Of a DNA stretch of 35,787 nt, positions 29,980 to 35,787 are shown one piece after another (the first letter of the stretch is position 1; each line of letters opens with the position of its first letter). A model generated the notes under the pieces. The model was not told where the DNA came from. It did no database searches and saw nothing but the letters and a program-made list of their open reading frames with translations. Made by a program: the position numbers and the translations under genes. The stretch is from PNAI01 sp964575715 (GTDB lineage Bacteria; Pseudomonadota; Alphaproteobacteria; Rhizobiales; Xanthobacteraceae). The stretch spans positions 1-35,787 of the forward strand of contig CAZNSG010000348.1 in the NCBI GenBank assembly GCA_964575715.1. The letters run 5' to 3'.

Positions 29980-30207
29980 TACCAACGGCAGGAAATACTG
30001 ACTCAACTCCGTCACCCTGAGGTGCGAGCCGCAACGCGGCGAGCCTCGAAGGGCGACGGCATCGCAAGTCGGGTTTACCCGACTTGCGCACTTGAAATGC
30101 CAATCTCGGGTAAACCCGAGATTGGTGGCCGTTCATCCTTCGAGGCTCGGCCTTCGGCCGAGCACCTCAGGATGACGGCGATAGGTCAGAATTTGAGGCC
30201 GCTCGTA
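29980..30207. mobile_element. TNA-flanked palindromic element, copy 6 (TTA duplication, filled centre)
   Basis: A 228-bp element between exact TTA triplets at 29977-29979 and 30208-30210. Ends: TACCAACGGCAGGAAATAC on the left and, read inward, TACGAGCGGCCTCAAATTC on the right. The core has the CGTCACCCTGAGGTG and CACCTCAGGATGACGG arms also seen at 20089 and 23575. The centre holds a two-hairpin cassette at 30063-30125 where the copy at 23575 has only a short palindrome. It is the only element in a divergent gap, ending 27 bp from the cyclase start codon. Confidence 0.84.
30063..30125. repeat. Two-hairpin cassette at the centre of element copy 6
   Basis: Hairpin B at 30063-30088 has stem CGCAAGTCGGG/CCCGACTTGCG with loop TTTA; hairpin A at 30100-30125 has stem CCAATCTCGGG/CCCGAGATTGG with loop TAAA. 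The spacer is 11 nt. Compared with other copies, a G-C pair became A-T in hairpin A and the loop-closing pair of B is G-C rather than C-G, each with both partners changed. Confidence 0.9.
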
Positions 30208-30301
30208 TTAGTTTCATTCTCTAGCACGATATGCAGGGCGGCGAAAATACGCTACAGCACGGCGATCTAAAAACATCCGCACCGACATTCCAAGAGGCCA
30301 C

Positions 30302-31252
30302 ATGGTTGCGAAAATCGCGCTGGAAGAGCATTTCCTGGACCCCGCCACGGTGGACTACTGGCGGCCGACCATGGTCGATGTCGCCCCGCCCAAGGTCGCA
30401 CAATTGTTCGGCTGCCTCACCGATTTCGGCGAGCTACGGCTTGCGGCCATGGACAAGGCCGGCATCGCGCGCGCGGTGCTGGCGATCGCCGGGCCCGGAG
30501 TTCAGGTCGAGCACGATACCGCGACCGCGATACGCAAAGCGCGCGCCTCGAACGATTTCCTCGCCCGCGAAGTGCAAAATCGCCCGGACCGCTATTCCGG
30601 GTTTGCCCATCTCGCCATGCAGGACGCCAAAGCCGCCGCCGATGAACTTGAGCGCTGCATGCGCGAGCTGAAGTTCTGCGGCGCCATGATCAACGGCCAC
30701 ACCCACGGGAAATATCTCGACGATCGCGCTTACGATCCGTTCTGGGAACGGGCGGCGGCGCTGGGCGCGCCGATCTATCTGCATCCGGCCGATCCGGTGG
30801 CGCCGCTGCCCGCAATTGCCGGCTACAACGTGCTGGCGCGTCCGATGTGGGGTTGGGGCATTGAGACTGGATCGCATGCCCTGCGCATCATCTGCGCCGG
30901 GGTCTTTCACCGTTACCCAAAGGCGAAGTTATTGCTCGGGCATCTCGGCGAGACGTTGCCGTTTCAGCTCTGGCGCTTCGACAGCCGCTCAAAACCCTAC
31001 GGCTGGAATTTGCCGAAGCCGCCGTCGCAATACTTAAAGGAAAATGTCTGGGTGACGATATCGGGCATGTACGACTTAGCGCCGGTGCGCTGCTCGCTCG
31101 ATGCTCTGGGGCGCGACCGCGTCATGTTTTCGTCCGATTATCCTTTCGACTCGGAAGGGGCCGCCCATTTCATGGACACGGTACCGCTCGACGAAGGCCT
31201 GCGCGCGGACGTCGCCTTCAACAATGCCGCGAAGCTGTTGGGCTTAAGCTGA
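30302..31252 (+). CDS. ACMSD-type amidohydrolase (resorcylate decarboxylase-like)
   Basis: A 316-residue TIM-barrel metalloenzyme of the amidohydrolase 2/ACMSD family. Predicted ligands sit where gamma-resorcylate decarboxylase has them: E8 and H10 in IALEEHF, H161 in IYLHPADP, H214 in LLGHLGE, and D279 in MFSSDYPFD. The segment PMWGWGIETGSHALRII at about 181-197 is typical of the decarboxylating branch. These enzymes remove CO2 non-oxidatively from aromatic or unsaturated carboxylates, so an aromatic acid decarboxylase is the best guess; a lactone hydrolase is the alternative. AGAGG precedes the ATG. The gene stands alone on the plus strand, divergent from the cyclase operon, with element copy 6 between them. 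Confidence 0.9.
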   Translation: MVAKIALEEHFLDPATVDYWRPTMVDVAPPKVAQLFGCLTDFGELRLAAMDKAGIARAVLAIAGPGVQVEHDTATAIRKARASNDFLAREVQNRPDRYSGFAHLAMQDAKAAADELERCMRELKFCGAMINGHTHGKYLDDRAYDPFWERAAALGAPIYLHPADPVAPLPAIAGYNVLARPMWGWGIETGSHALRIICAGVFHRYPKAKLLLGHLGETLPFQLWRFDSRSKPYGWNLPKPPSQYLKENVWVTISGMYDLAPVRCSLDALGRDRVMFSSDYPFDSEGAAHFMDTVPLDEGLRADVAFNNAAKLLGLS

Positions 31253-31282
31253 GTTTACGACAACCCTCAATAATTTGAATTG

Positions 31283-31435
31283 CCATTCCGGGGTGCGGGC
31301 GTAAGCCCGCGAGCCCGGAATCCATAATCACAGTTAGTGGTTATGGATTCCGGGTTCGCTACGCCTTCGCCCTCTTGCACGCCGAAGCGCGGAGCGCGAA
31401 GGCGGGTCGGGCTATGGCGGGCGCCCCGGAATGAC
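31283..31435. repeat. CATTCCGGGG-type palindromic repeat in a convergent gap
   Basis: It begins CCATTCCGGGGTGCGGGC and ends GCGCCCCGGAATGAC, with inner pairs GCGGGC-GTAA-GCCCGC and GGAATCCATAA/TTATGGATTCC. Its left half matches the left half of the element at 13948 (CCCGGAATCCATAATCAC), but the tip sequences differ (CGCTACGCCTTCGCCCT and a CGAAGCGCGGAGCGCG hairpin in place of the cassette). It lacks TACCA ends. The convergent cupin stop follows within 3 bp. Confidence 0.8.
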
Positions 31436-31437
31436 GG

Positions 31438-31815
31438 TTAAGGGACGAAATAATGCGTTTCAAGTAAGAGGCAGCCGGTCTTGGAGGTGAACGGGCCGTG
31501 GTGGACGCCGGGCGGCCGCACGCAATAGGTCGGCCCCTTGAATTGCTCGCCGCCCTGCCCTTTGGCGTCGCTGCCGCAGATCAGATCGCCTTCGATCAGG
31601 TACACCTCTTCCCAATATTCGTGCACGAACGGCACGGTGGAAAACGCGCCGGGCTCGATGCGCAGCAGCCGCGTGCGATTGCCGATCTTGTTGTTCTCGT
31701 CGAGGGAACCCGCAAGAATTTTTTCGGTGAACCCCCAAGGGTAGCCGGGAACGGTATGAAAGCCGTTCTTGGTATCGAGGGTGTGAAACTCCAGATGTCC
31801 TTTGTTGAATCCCAT
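31438..31815 (-). CDS. Cupin-domain protein (ChrR-like cupin)
   Basis: A 125-residue single-domain cupin. Motif 1 is recognisable as FVHEYWEEVYLIEGDLICG at about 63-81, with His and two Glu as likely metal ligands; motif 2 is PPGVHHGPFTSKTG at about 100-113 with two His. An ARIEPG-type strand (LRIEPGAFS) precedes. The pattern resembles the anti-sigma ChrR cupin-like domain and small cupins of acetylacetone or aromatic dioxygenase relatives, and the metal site looks intact, unlike the cupin at 28770. GGGAGAG lies before the ATG at 31815. It is transcribed from the strand of the Ldh gene, but a repeat separates them, and it converges on the amidohydrolase gene. It could be a dioxygenase or an isomerase. 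Confidence 0.85.
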   Translation of the reverse strand: MGFNKGHLEFHTLDTKNGFHTVPGYPWGFTEKILAGSLDENNKIGNRTRLLRIEPGAFSTVPFVHEYWEEVYLIEGDLICGSDAKGQGGEQFKGPTYCVRPPGVHHGPFTSKTGCLLLETHYFVP

Positions 31816-31890
31816 TTCGCTCTCCCGCTACGCGCCTGTCAGAGTTTGATCCGTCGTGCTTGAAGCCGTTCCCGCAAAGATAGCGCGCTC

Positions 31891-32008
31891 CCTCCCCCCT
31901 TGTGGGGGAGGGTCGGGGAGGGGGGGTAGATCTATGGCGCTCGCTTTCAATGACCCCCCTCCCGACCGGCCTTCGGCCGGTCGACCTCCCCCACAAGGGG
32001 GGAGGTAA
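31891..32008. repeat. CCTCCCCCCTTGTGG-type palindromic repeat between cupin and Ldh genes
   Basis: Inverted arms at 31891-31914 and 31983-32005 (CCTCCCCCCTTGTGGGGGAG against CTCCCCCACAAGGGGGGAGG) pair almost fully. Between them is a hairpin CGACCGGCC-TTC-GGCCGGTCG at 31963-31983. The block ends GGTAAAGCAAG, close to GGTAAAGCAGG at the end of the repeat at 15828, so the two belong to one family with different arm sequences. Confidence 0.8.
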
Positions 32009-32054
32009 AGCAAGTATGCGAGCAATTTCAGATTCAATATTTCTGAAACAGACT

Positions 32055-33101
32055 CTATCGCGGCGCCGAGACGCCCACGGTCTGTGCCGCCGCGACCAGA
32101 CGTTGCCACGTTCCTTGGGGAACCGGAATACCGGAAATTTCACGCTCAGCCATGATGGAATCACCGCGCTCACCCGGCAGCAGGATGCGCTCTACCCCGT
32201 TCGCGCGCGGCAGTTTGGCAATGGCGTCGCCGAGCCGGTCGGCCTCGCGCGTGAACAGGTCAAAATCGCCAAAGGCTGCAAGATCGATGGCGACTGCCGT
32301 GCCGTTGAGAAACGGATCGTCGGTGCCCGCGCCCGATTCCAGCGCTGGCGCGACGCGCGGGTTGGACAGCGCCAGGCTGCACAGGCATTCGATCATAAAC
32401 GAGAGCCCCGCGCCCTTGGCTCCGCCCATGGGCAGCAGTGTCGCGATGGCGCGCGGATCGGTGGTGTCGCGGCCTTGCGCATCGAGGCCCCAGCCGAGCG
32501 GAACCGGCTCGCCCTTGTCCTTGGCATCGAGAATTTTTCCGTTCGCCACCGTCGCGGTCGACATGTCGATCAGATACGGCCGGCGGTTCTTGGCCGGCAC
32601 CGCGATGGCGAGCGGATTGGAGGAGACGGCCGCACTGCGCGCGCCAGGATAGGCCATCATCGGGCCGGACGCGCTCATGACGATGCCGGCCATGCCGGCG
32701 GCCGCCGCTTGCAGCGCGAAATAGCCGATGGCGCCGGAATGGGTGATGTTGCGCGCGCCGCACCAGCCGATATGCACTTCGCGCGCGCGCGCGATGGCCT
32801 CAGACATGGCGCGCGTCATTGCCACCGCGCCGGGCGCGCGATCGGCGTCCAGCACGGCGATGGCGCCGGCCTTGCGCTCGATCCGCATGTTGGGTGTGGC
32901 GTTGATGGATTTTCTACGCAGGAGATCGAGATAGCGCGGAATGCGGATCACGCCATGGGAGTCGACGCCGCGCAGATTGGCCCAGATCAGCATCTTGGCC
33001 CATTGCTCGGCATGCGCGTGCGAAACGCCGGCGGCGACAAAGATCGCGCTGGCGAATGCCGAGAGTTCGGCCTTGCCGATGAGGATTGCGTCTTGGCTCA
33101 T
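32055..33101 (-). CDS. Ldh-family (malate/L-lactate/ureidoglycolate-type) dehydrogenase
   Basis: A 348-residue NAD(P)-dependent dehydrogenase of the non-Rossmann Ldh/YlbC family. Characteristic blocks are NLRGVDSHGVIRIPRYL at about 43-59, where the His is catalytic, ITHSGAIGYFALQAA at about 119-133, SSNPLAIAVPA at about 160-170 and the glycine-rich PMGGAKGAGLSFMIE at about 222-236. Family members reduce 2-oxo acids or oxidise 2-hydroxy acids such as malate, L-lactate, ureidoglycolate, sulpholactate or delta-1-piperideine-2-carboxylate; no feature decides among them. The length is normal. The ATG at 33101 has only a weak ribosome site. Repeats flank the gene on both sides, so it may be its own transcription unit. 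Confidence 0.92.
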   Translation of the reverse strand: MSQDAILIGKAELSAFASAIFVAAGVSHAHAEQWAKMLIWANLRGVDSHGVIRIPRYLDLLRRKSINATPNMRIERKAGAIAVLDADRAPGAVAMTRAMSEAIARAREVHIGWCGARNITHSGAIGYFALQAAAAGMAGIVMSASGPMMAYPGARSAAVSSNPLAIAVPAKNRRPYLIDMSTATVANGKILDAKDKGEPVPLGWGLDAQGRDTTDPRAIATLLPMGGAKGAGLSFMIECLCSLALSNPRVAPALESGAGTDDPFLNGTAVAIDLAAFGDFDLFTREADRLGDAIAKLPRANGVERILLPGERGDSIMAEREISGIPVPQGTWQRLVAAAQTVGVSAPR

Positions 33102-33208
33102 GGTGGATTATTGGCGCGGCATTGCATGCCACGCCCTACCACGGCGATGGGGCTTTGCGATAGCGGACGATCATGCCAGCTGCGGGCTTGCCCGCAAACG
33201 CTCAGCTC

Positions 33209-33357
33209 GTAGCCCAGATGAGCCATCGGGTCGCACCAAAGGCGCGCCCGAAGGTAAACTCCGCAAAATCCGAGTTGGCTGCGGCGAGGTTAGCCCCGGA
33301 TGTCGCCATAGCGCGTCGAAGACGCGCGTGAACACGCTTATGGCTCATCCGGACTAC
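33209..33357. repeat. 149-bp palindromic repeat with GTAGCCCAGATGAGCCAT ends
   Basis: The ends are inverted repeats: GTAGCCCAGATGAGCCAT at 33209-33226 and, read inward, GTAGTCCGGATGAGCCAT at 33340-33357, with 16 of 18 identical. Inside is a GCGCGTC-GAA-GACGCGC hairpin at about 33311-33327. No convincing target duplication was found. A separate hairpin TGCGGG-CTTG-CCCGCA lies just outside at 33181-33196. The repeat fills the gap between the Ldh and Bug genes (same strand) and ends 10 bp before the Bug stop. Confidence 0.75.
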
Positions 33358-33367
33358 ACTCGCGGTC

Positions 33368-34342
33368 TTACCTTGTCTGCAGGTTCAGCTTCTTCACCGC
33401 CTGCGCGTAGCGATCCATGTCGTGTTTCATGAACTGCACATAGTTCGCGGTGCCGTTCTCCTCCATCACCATGCCGAGTTGTTTCATTCGTGCGGCCATA
33501 GCAGGTTCGCGCATCGCCGCGGCCGCTTCCGCCTGCAGACGCGCAACCACCTTCGCCGGCGTGCCGTTGGGCGCGTGGAGTCCCATCACGGTCGCGACGT
33601 CGAAGCCTTTCTGGCCGAGCTCGTCGCAGGTCGGAATCGCCGGCGTCGATGGCGAACGCTGCAGGACGCTGATGCAGTAAGCCCGCAGTTTGCCTCCCTC
33701 AATCAGCGACATGACGTTGGGAATGCCGGACCAACCGACCTGGATCTCGCCGGTGAGCAGCCCATTCACCATTGCCGAGCCGCCGCGATAGGGCACGTGC
33801 AGCAGGTCGATGCCGGTACGATCGGCTAAGATCGCCATGGTCAGATGATGGATCGATCCCGCGCCGGCCGAGCCGTAGCTCATCTTACCGGGTTGCTTCT
33901 TGGCGAGCGCGATGAACTCTGCAAGCGCATTGGCCGGCACGGAGAGGTTTGCCACCATGATCGTCGGCAAGCTCACCAGCGCGGTGACCGGCGTGAAGTC
34001 CTTGATCGGGTCATAGCCGAGGTTCGGGTTCAGCGCCGGGTTAATCGCAAGCGCGCCGGAATCGCCGAACATCAGCACATGTCCGTCGGGCGAGGATTTA
34101 GCGACGAGGTTGGCTGCAACGATGCCGCCTGCGCCCGGCACGTTCTCGACAACGAAGGGTTTGCCGAATGTGGTCGTGAATTTCTCCGCGAGCAGTCGCG
34201 CCAGCACGTCAGGATTGCCGCCGGGTCCGGAGGCCGCGATAAGCCGCACTGCACGCGTGGGATAGGGCTCGTCCTGCGCGCCCGCCATGGATGGAACGGC
34301 TAGCACCAGCGCCAATACGAGCGTTGCCAAAGTCCGCTGCAT
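33368..34342 (-). CDS. Bug-family (TctC-like) solute receptor, third copy
   Basis: A 324-residue periplasmic receptor with a signal peptide (MQRTLATLVLALVLAVPSMA, cut near AGA-QD). The ATG at 34342 has AAAGGAAGG upstream and is preferred to a start eight codons earlier. Family blocks are YPTRAVRLIAASGPGGNPDV at the mature start, ENVPGAGGIVAANLVAKSSP at about 69-88 and MSYGSAGAGSIHHLTMAILA at about 155-174. The first ligand loop reads GPGGNPDV instead of the commoner AGGxxD, which may alter specificity. It lies 33 bp after the MetE-like gene on the same strand, so the two are probably co-transcribed and the ligand may relate to that enzyme's substrate. No TctA/TctB genes are in view. Confidence 0.93.
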   Translation of the reverse strand: MQRTLATLVLALVLAVPSMAGAQDEPYPTRAVRLIAASGPGGNPDVLARLLAEKFTTTFGKPFVVENVPGAGGIVAANLVAKSSPDGHVLMFGDSGALAINPALNPNLGYDPIKDFTPVTALVSLPTIMVANLSVPANALAEFIALAKKQPGKMSYGSAGAGSIHHLTMAILADRTGIDLLHVPYRGGSAMVNGLLTGEIQVGWSGIPNVMSLIEGGKLRAYCISVLQRSPSTPAIPTCDELGQKGFDVATVMGLHAPNGTPAKVVARLQAEAAAAMREPAMAARMKQLGMVMEENGTANYVQFMKHDMDRYAQAVKKLNLQTR

Positions 34343-34375
34343 GTTCGTTGCCTTCCTTTGTTGCATAATAAGGCC

Positions 34376-35494
34376 TCAGGCTTCGCCCCAGATGTCGCGC
34401 GCCAATTCGACCACCAGCCGGAGCTTTTTCTCCTGCACCTGCGGCGTGATTGGGTTGCCAGTGTCGAGGCTGGCGAAGCCGCATTGCGGGCTGACCGCGA
34501 GACTGTCGAGATCGAGATAGCGGGTGGCGTCCTCGACGCGCTTTTTCAAATCGTCCTTGCTCTCCATCGCGGGCGTCTTGGTCGAGACGAGACCGAGCAC
34601 CACGGTCTTGTGGCGCGGTACCAAACGAAGCGGCGTGAACGTGCCGGCGCGGGGCGAATCGTATTCCAGGAAGTAGAATTGAATGTTGAGCGCGTTGAAC
34701 AACCGCTCGGCAACGGAGTCGTAGCTGCCTTCGGCGTGCCACTGGCCGCCGCGGTTGCCGCGGCATAAATGCATACCGATCTGCAGCGTGGCCGGCGCGT
34801 TTTTCAGCACGCGGTTGGTCACGGCGACATATTTGTCGATCAGCGCGCTCCAATCGTCGCCACGCGCCATCAACGATACCTGCACCTCGGGATCGCCGAA
34901 CTTGGCGAACGCCGTTTCGTCGATCTGCACATAGCGGCAGCCCGCGTCGGCGAGCGCCTTCAACTCCTTGCCGAAAGCCTTGACCGTGTCCTCCCAGAAC
35001 TGATCGACGTCCTTGTACGCGCCGGCCAACACTGCGGCATCGCCGCCGCGAAAGTGAAGCGCACAGGGACCGGGGATGGTGATCTTGGGGACGAGCTTGG
35101 TGTTGGCGTGGATGAACTCGAAATCCCGCACGTTAATCGGCTTGGTCCATTGAACCCGACTCTTGATCATGGCAACCGGCTGCGTTGCGCGCTTGCCGGG
35201 TTCGCCGCCTTTAGCTTCCTCGCCGCCAATGGTGTCGATGCTGATGTCGCCGAGCTGGCGGTAGAAGAAGCTGTGATAGGAGCGACGACGGAATTCGCCG
35301 TCGGTGGCGAACTTCAGGCCGACGCGCTCCTGCAGCGCGAGCGCGTCCTTAATGGCTTGGTCTTCGGCGGCCGCCAGCGTGTCGCCACTGATCTCGTCAC
35401 GGCTGAATTTCGCGCGCAGGTCCATCAAAGCCTTGGGGCGCAGCAGGCTGCCGATGTGCTCCGCCCGGAATGGCGGTTTGGCCTGGGACAGCAT
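34376..35494 (-). CDS. Cobalamin-independent methionine synthase (MetE) C-terminal-domain-like methyltransferase
   Basis: A 372-residue protein corresponding to the catalytic C-terminal barrel of MetE, as in stand-alone YxjG-type proteins. The zinc-thiol site is complete: H242 and C244 in MHLCRGN, E277 in FLEYDSP and C338 in SPQCGF. D192 lies in YVQIDETAF, where MetE binds the homocysteine amino group. The N-terminus AEHIGSLLRP matches the phosphate/folate-binding start of the barrel. The N-terminal half of full MetE is absent, so it is probably not the main methionine synthase; it may demethylate another methyl donor or act in a catabolic methyl transfer. GGAG lies 6 nt before the ATG. A Bug receptor gene follows after 33 bp. 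Confidence 0.88.
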   Translation of the reverse strand: MLSQAKPPFRAEHIGSLLRPKALMDLRAKFSRDEISGDTLAAAEDQAIKDALALQERVGLKFATDGEFRRRSYHSFFYRQLGDISIDTIGGEEAKGGEPGKRATQPVAMIKSRVQWTKPINVRDFEFIHANTKLVPKITIPGPCALHFRGGDAAVLAGAYKDVDQFWEDTVKAFGKELKALADAGCRYVQIDETAFAKFGDPEVQVSLMARGDDWSALIDKYVAVTNRVLKNAPATLQIGMHLCRGNRGGQWHAEGSYDSVAERLFNALNIQFYFLEYDSPRAGTFTPLRLVPRHKTVVLGLVSTKTPAMESKDDLKKRVEDATRYLDLDSLAVSPQCGFASLDTGNPITPQVQEKKLRLVVELARDIWGEA

Positions 35495-35787
35495 AACTTT
35501 CTCCGCGATGCTCTTGGATTGTTATAATAGCAGCGGCCCCAGGAGGCGACAATCAACCGCAGCAAACACTCGCCGTCATTTGTGAGTTCCGCTAAGGGTC
35601 ACGGTTGCCCGAGGCTGCACGTCGATGCACTTCCGCAGTACCCCATAGCACAAAATCGCTGCGCGATAGCCCGCTGCGCGGGTAGCCCGACCGCGAGCGC
35701 GGTAACCGGAGGTGAGATCGTCGATAGCGGACGAGGCGTCCTGTCTTGAAGATCGAGGTGTCGTCAACCTCATCCCAGACAGGAGTT
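35495..35787. other. Right-edge intergenic region with hairpins
   Basis: 293 bp to the window edge without a supported gene. Around 35661-35702 there are short palindromes (CCCGCTGCGCGGG, ACCGCGAGCGCGGT) next to a GCTGCGCG direct repeat, similar in style to other intergenic repeats here. The last 60 bp contain an AGGCGTCCTGTCT and CAGACAGGAGTT pair that might be part of an element cut by the window edge. Nothing more can be said. Confidence 0.4.

Noticed and set aside
29954..30136. N-terminal extension of the second cyclase
   Set aside because: The extra codons lie almost wholly in a mobile element, and a good ribosome site precedes the GTG at 29953.
33209..33357. Mobile element with target duplication
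   Set aside because: The terminal inverted repeat is clear, but the flanking bases (CTC and ACT) do not match, so it is listed only as a repeat.
35576..35773. 65-residue minus-strand frame at the right edge
   Set aside because: It is Arg/Ala/Ser-rich, as expected from GC-rich non-coding sequence, and passes through short palindromes.

Overview
The window reads as a GC-rich alphaproteobacterial chromosome, most likely Hyphomicrobiales in the Bradyrhizobium/Xanthobacteraceae area. This is inferred from codon use, from the N-terminal type of the class A PBP, from several stand-alone Bug-type solute receptors, and from palindromic intergenic repeats of a kind I associate with those genomes. No rRNA, tRNA, CRISPR array, prophage or intact transposase gene was recognised.

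Layout. 1-467: the first 155 codons of a molybdenum hydroxylase large subunit running off the left edge (minus), divergent from an MFS permease. 1946-6327: a membrane-anchored TPR protein convergent with an M24/creatinase-like protein, then a YbdK-type carboxylate-amine ligase. 6916-9825: a class A penicillin-binding protein. From 9913 to 35494 almost everything is small-molecule catabolism: a dihydroxyphthalate-decarboxylase-like protein; an operon of cyclase, Bug receptor and DapA-like aldolase; a ModA-like protein divergent from a shikimate dehydrogenase; three class II aldolases; a GMC oxidoreductase with a carboxymuconolactone-decarboxylase-like partner; a VOC protein divergent from an aromatic-ring FAD monooxygenase; a C-C-type alpha/beta hydrolase; a second Bug receptor; a minus-strand run of cyclase, cupin, Cys-rich secreted protein, SDR and hydroxyacyl-CoA-dehydrogenase-like enzyme; an ACMSD-type amidohydrolase; a second cupin; an Ldh-family dehydrogenase; and a MetE-like protein with a third Bug receptor. 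The enzymes suit degradation of aromatic or other organic acids, but no complete pathway can be assembled, and no transcription regulator and no TctA/TctB permease is encoded here.

The most unusual content lies between the genes. The gaps hold a layered system of palindromic elements. (1) Six elements of 143-228 bp have TACCAA-type ends and 3-bp flanking duplications of the form TNA; in three cases the TNA triplet is the stop codon of the neighbouring gene. (2) A 271-bp element has about 20-bp terminal inverted repeats and a 9-bp target duplication centred on the apex of another repeat's hairpin. (3) A two-hairpin cassette (about 62-67 bp) occurs five times, mostly at the centre or hairpin tip of a larger repeat; its stems show compensatory changes and its two tetraloops are usually reverse complements (TTTA/TAAA). 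Empty and filled versions of one site can be compared within the window. All six non-overlapping convergent gene gaps contain such repeats, but only one of seven divergent gaps does.
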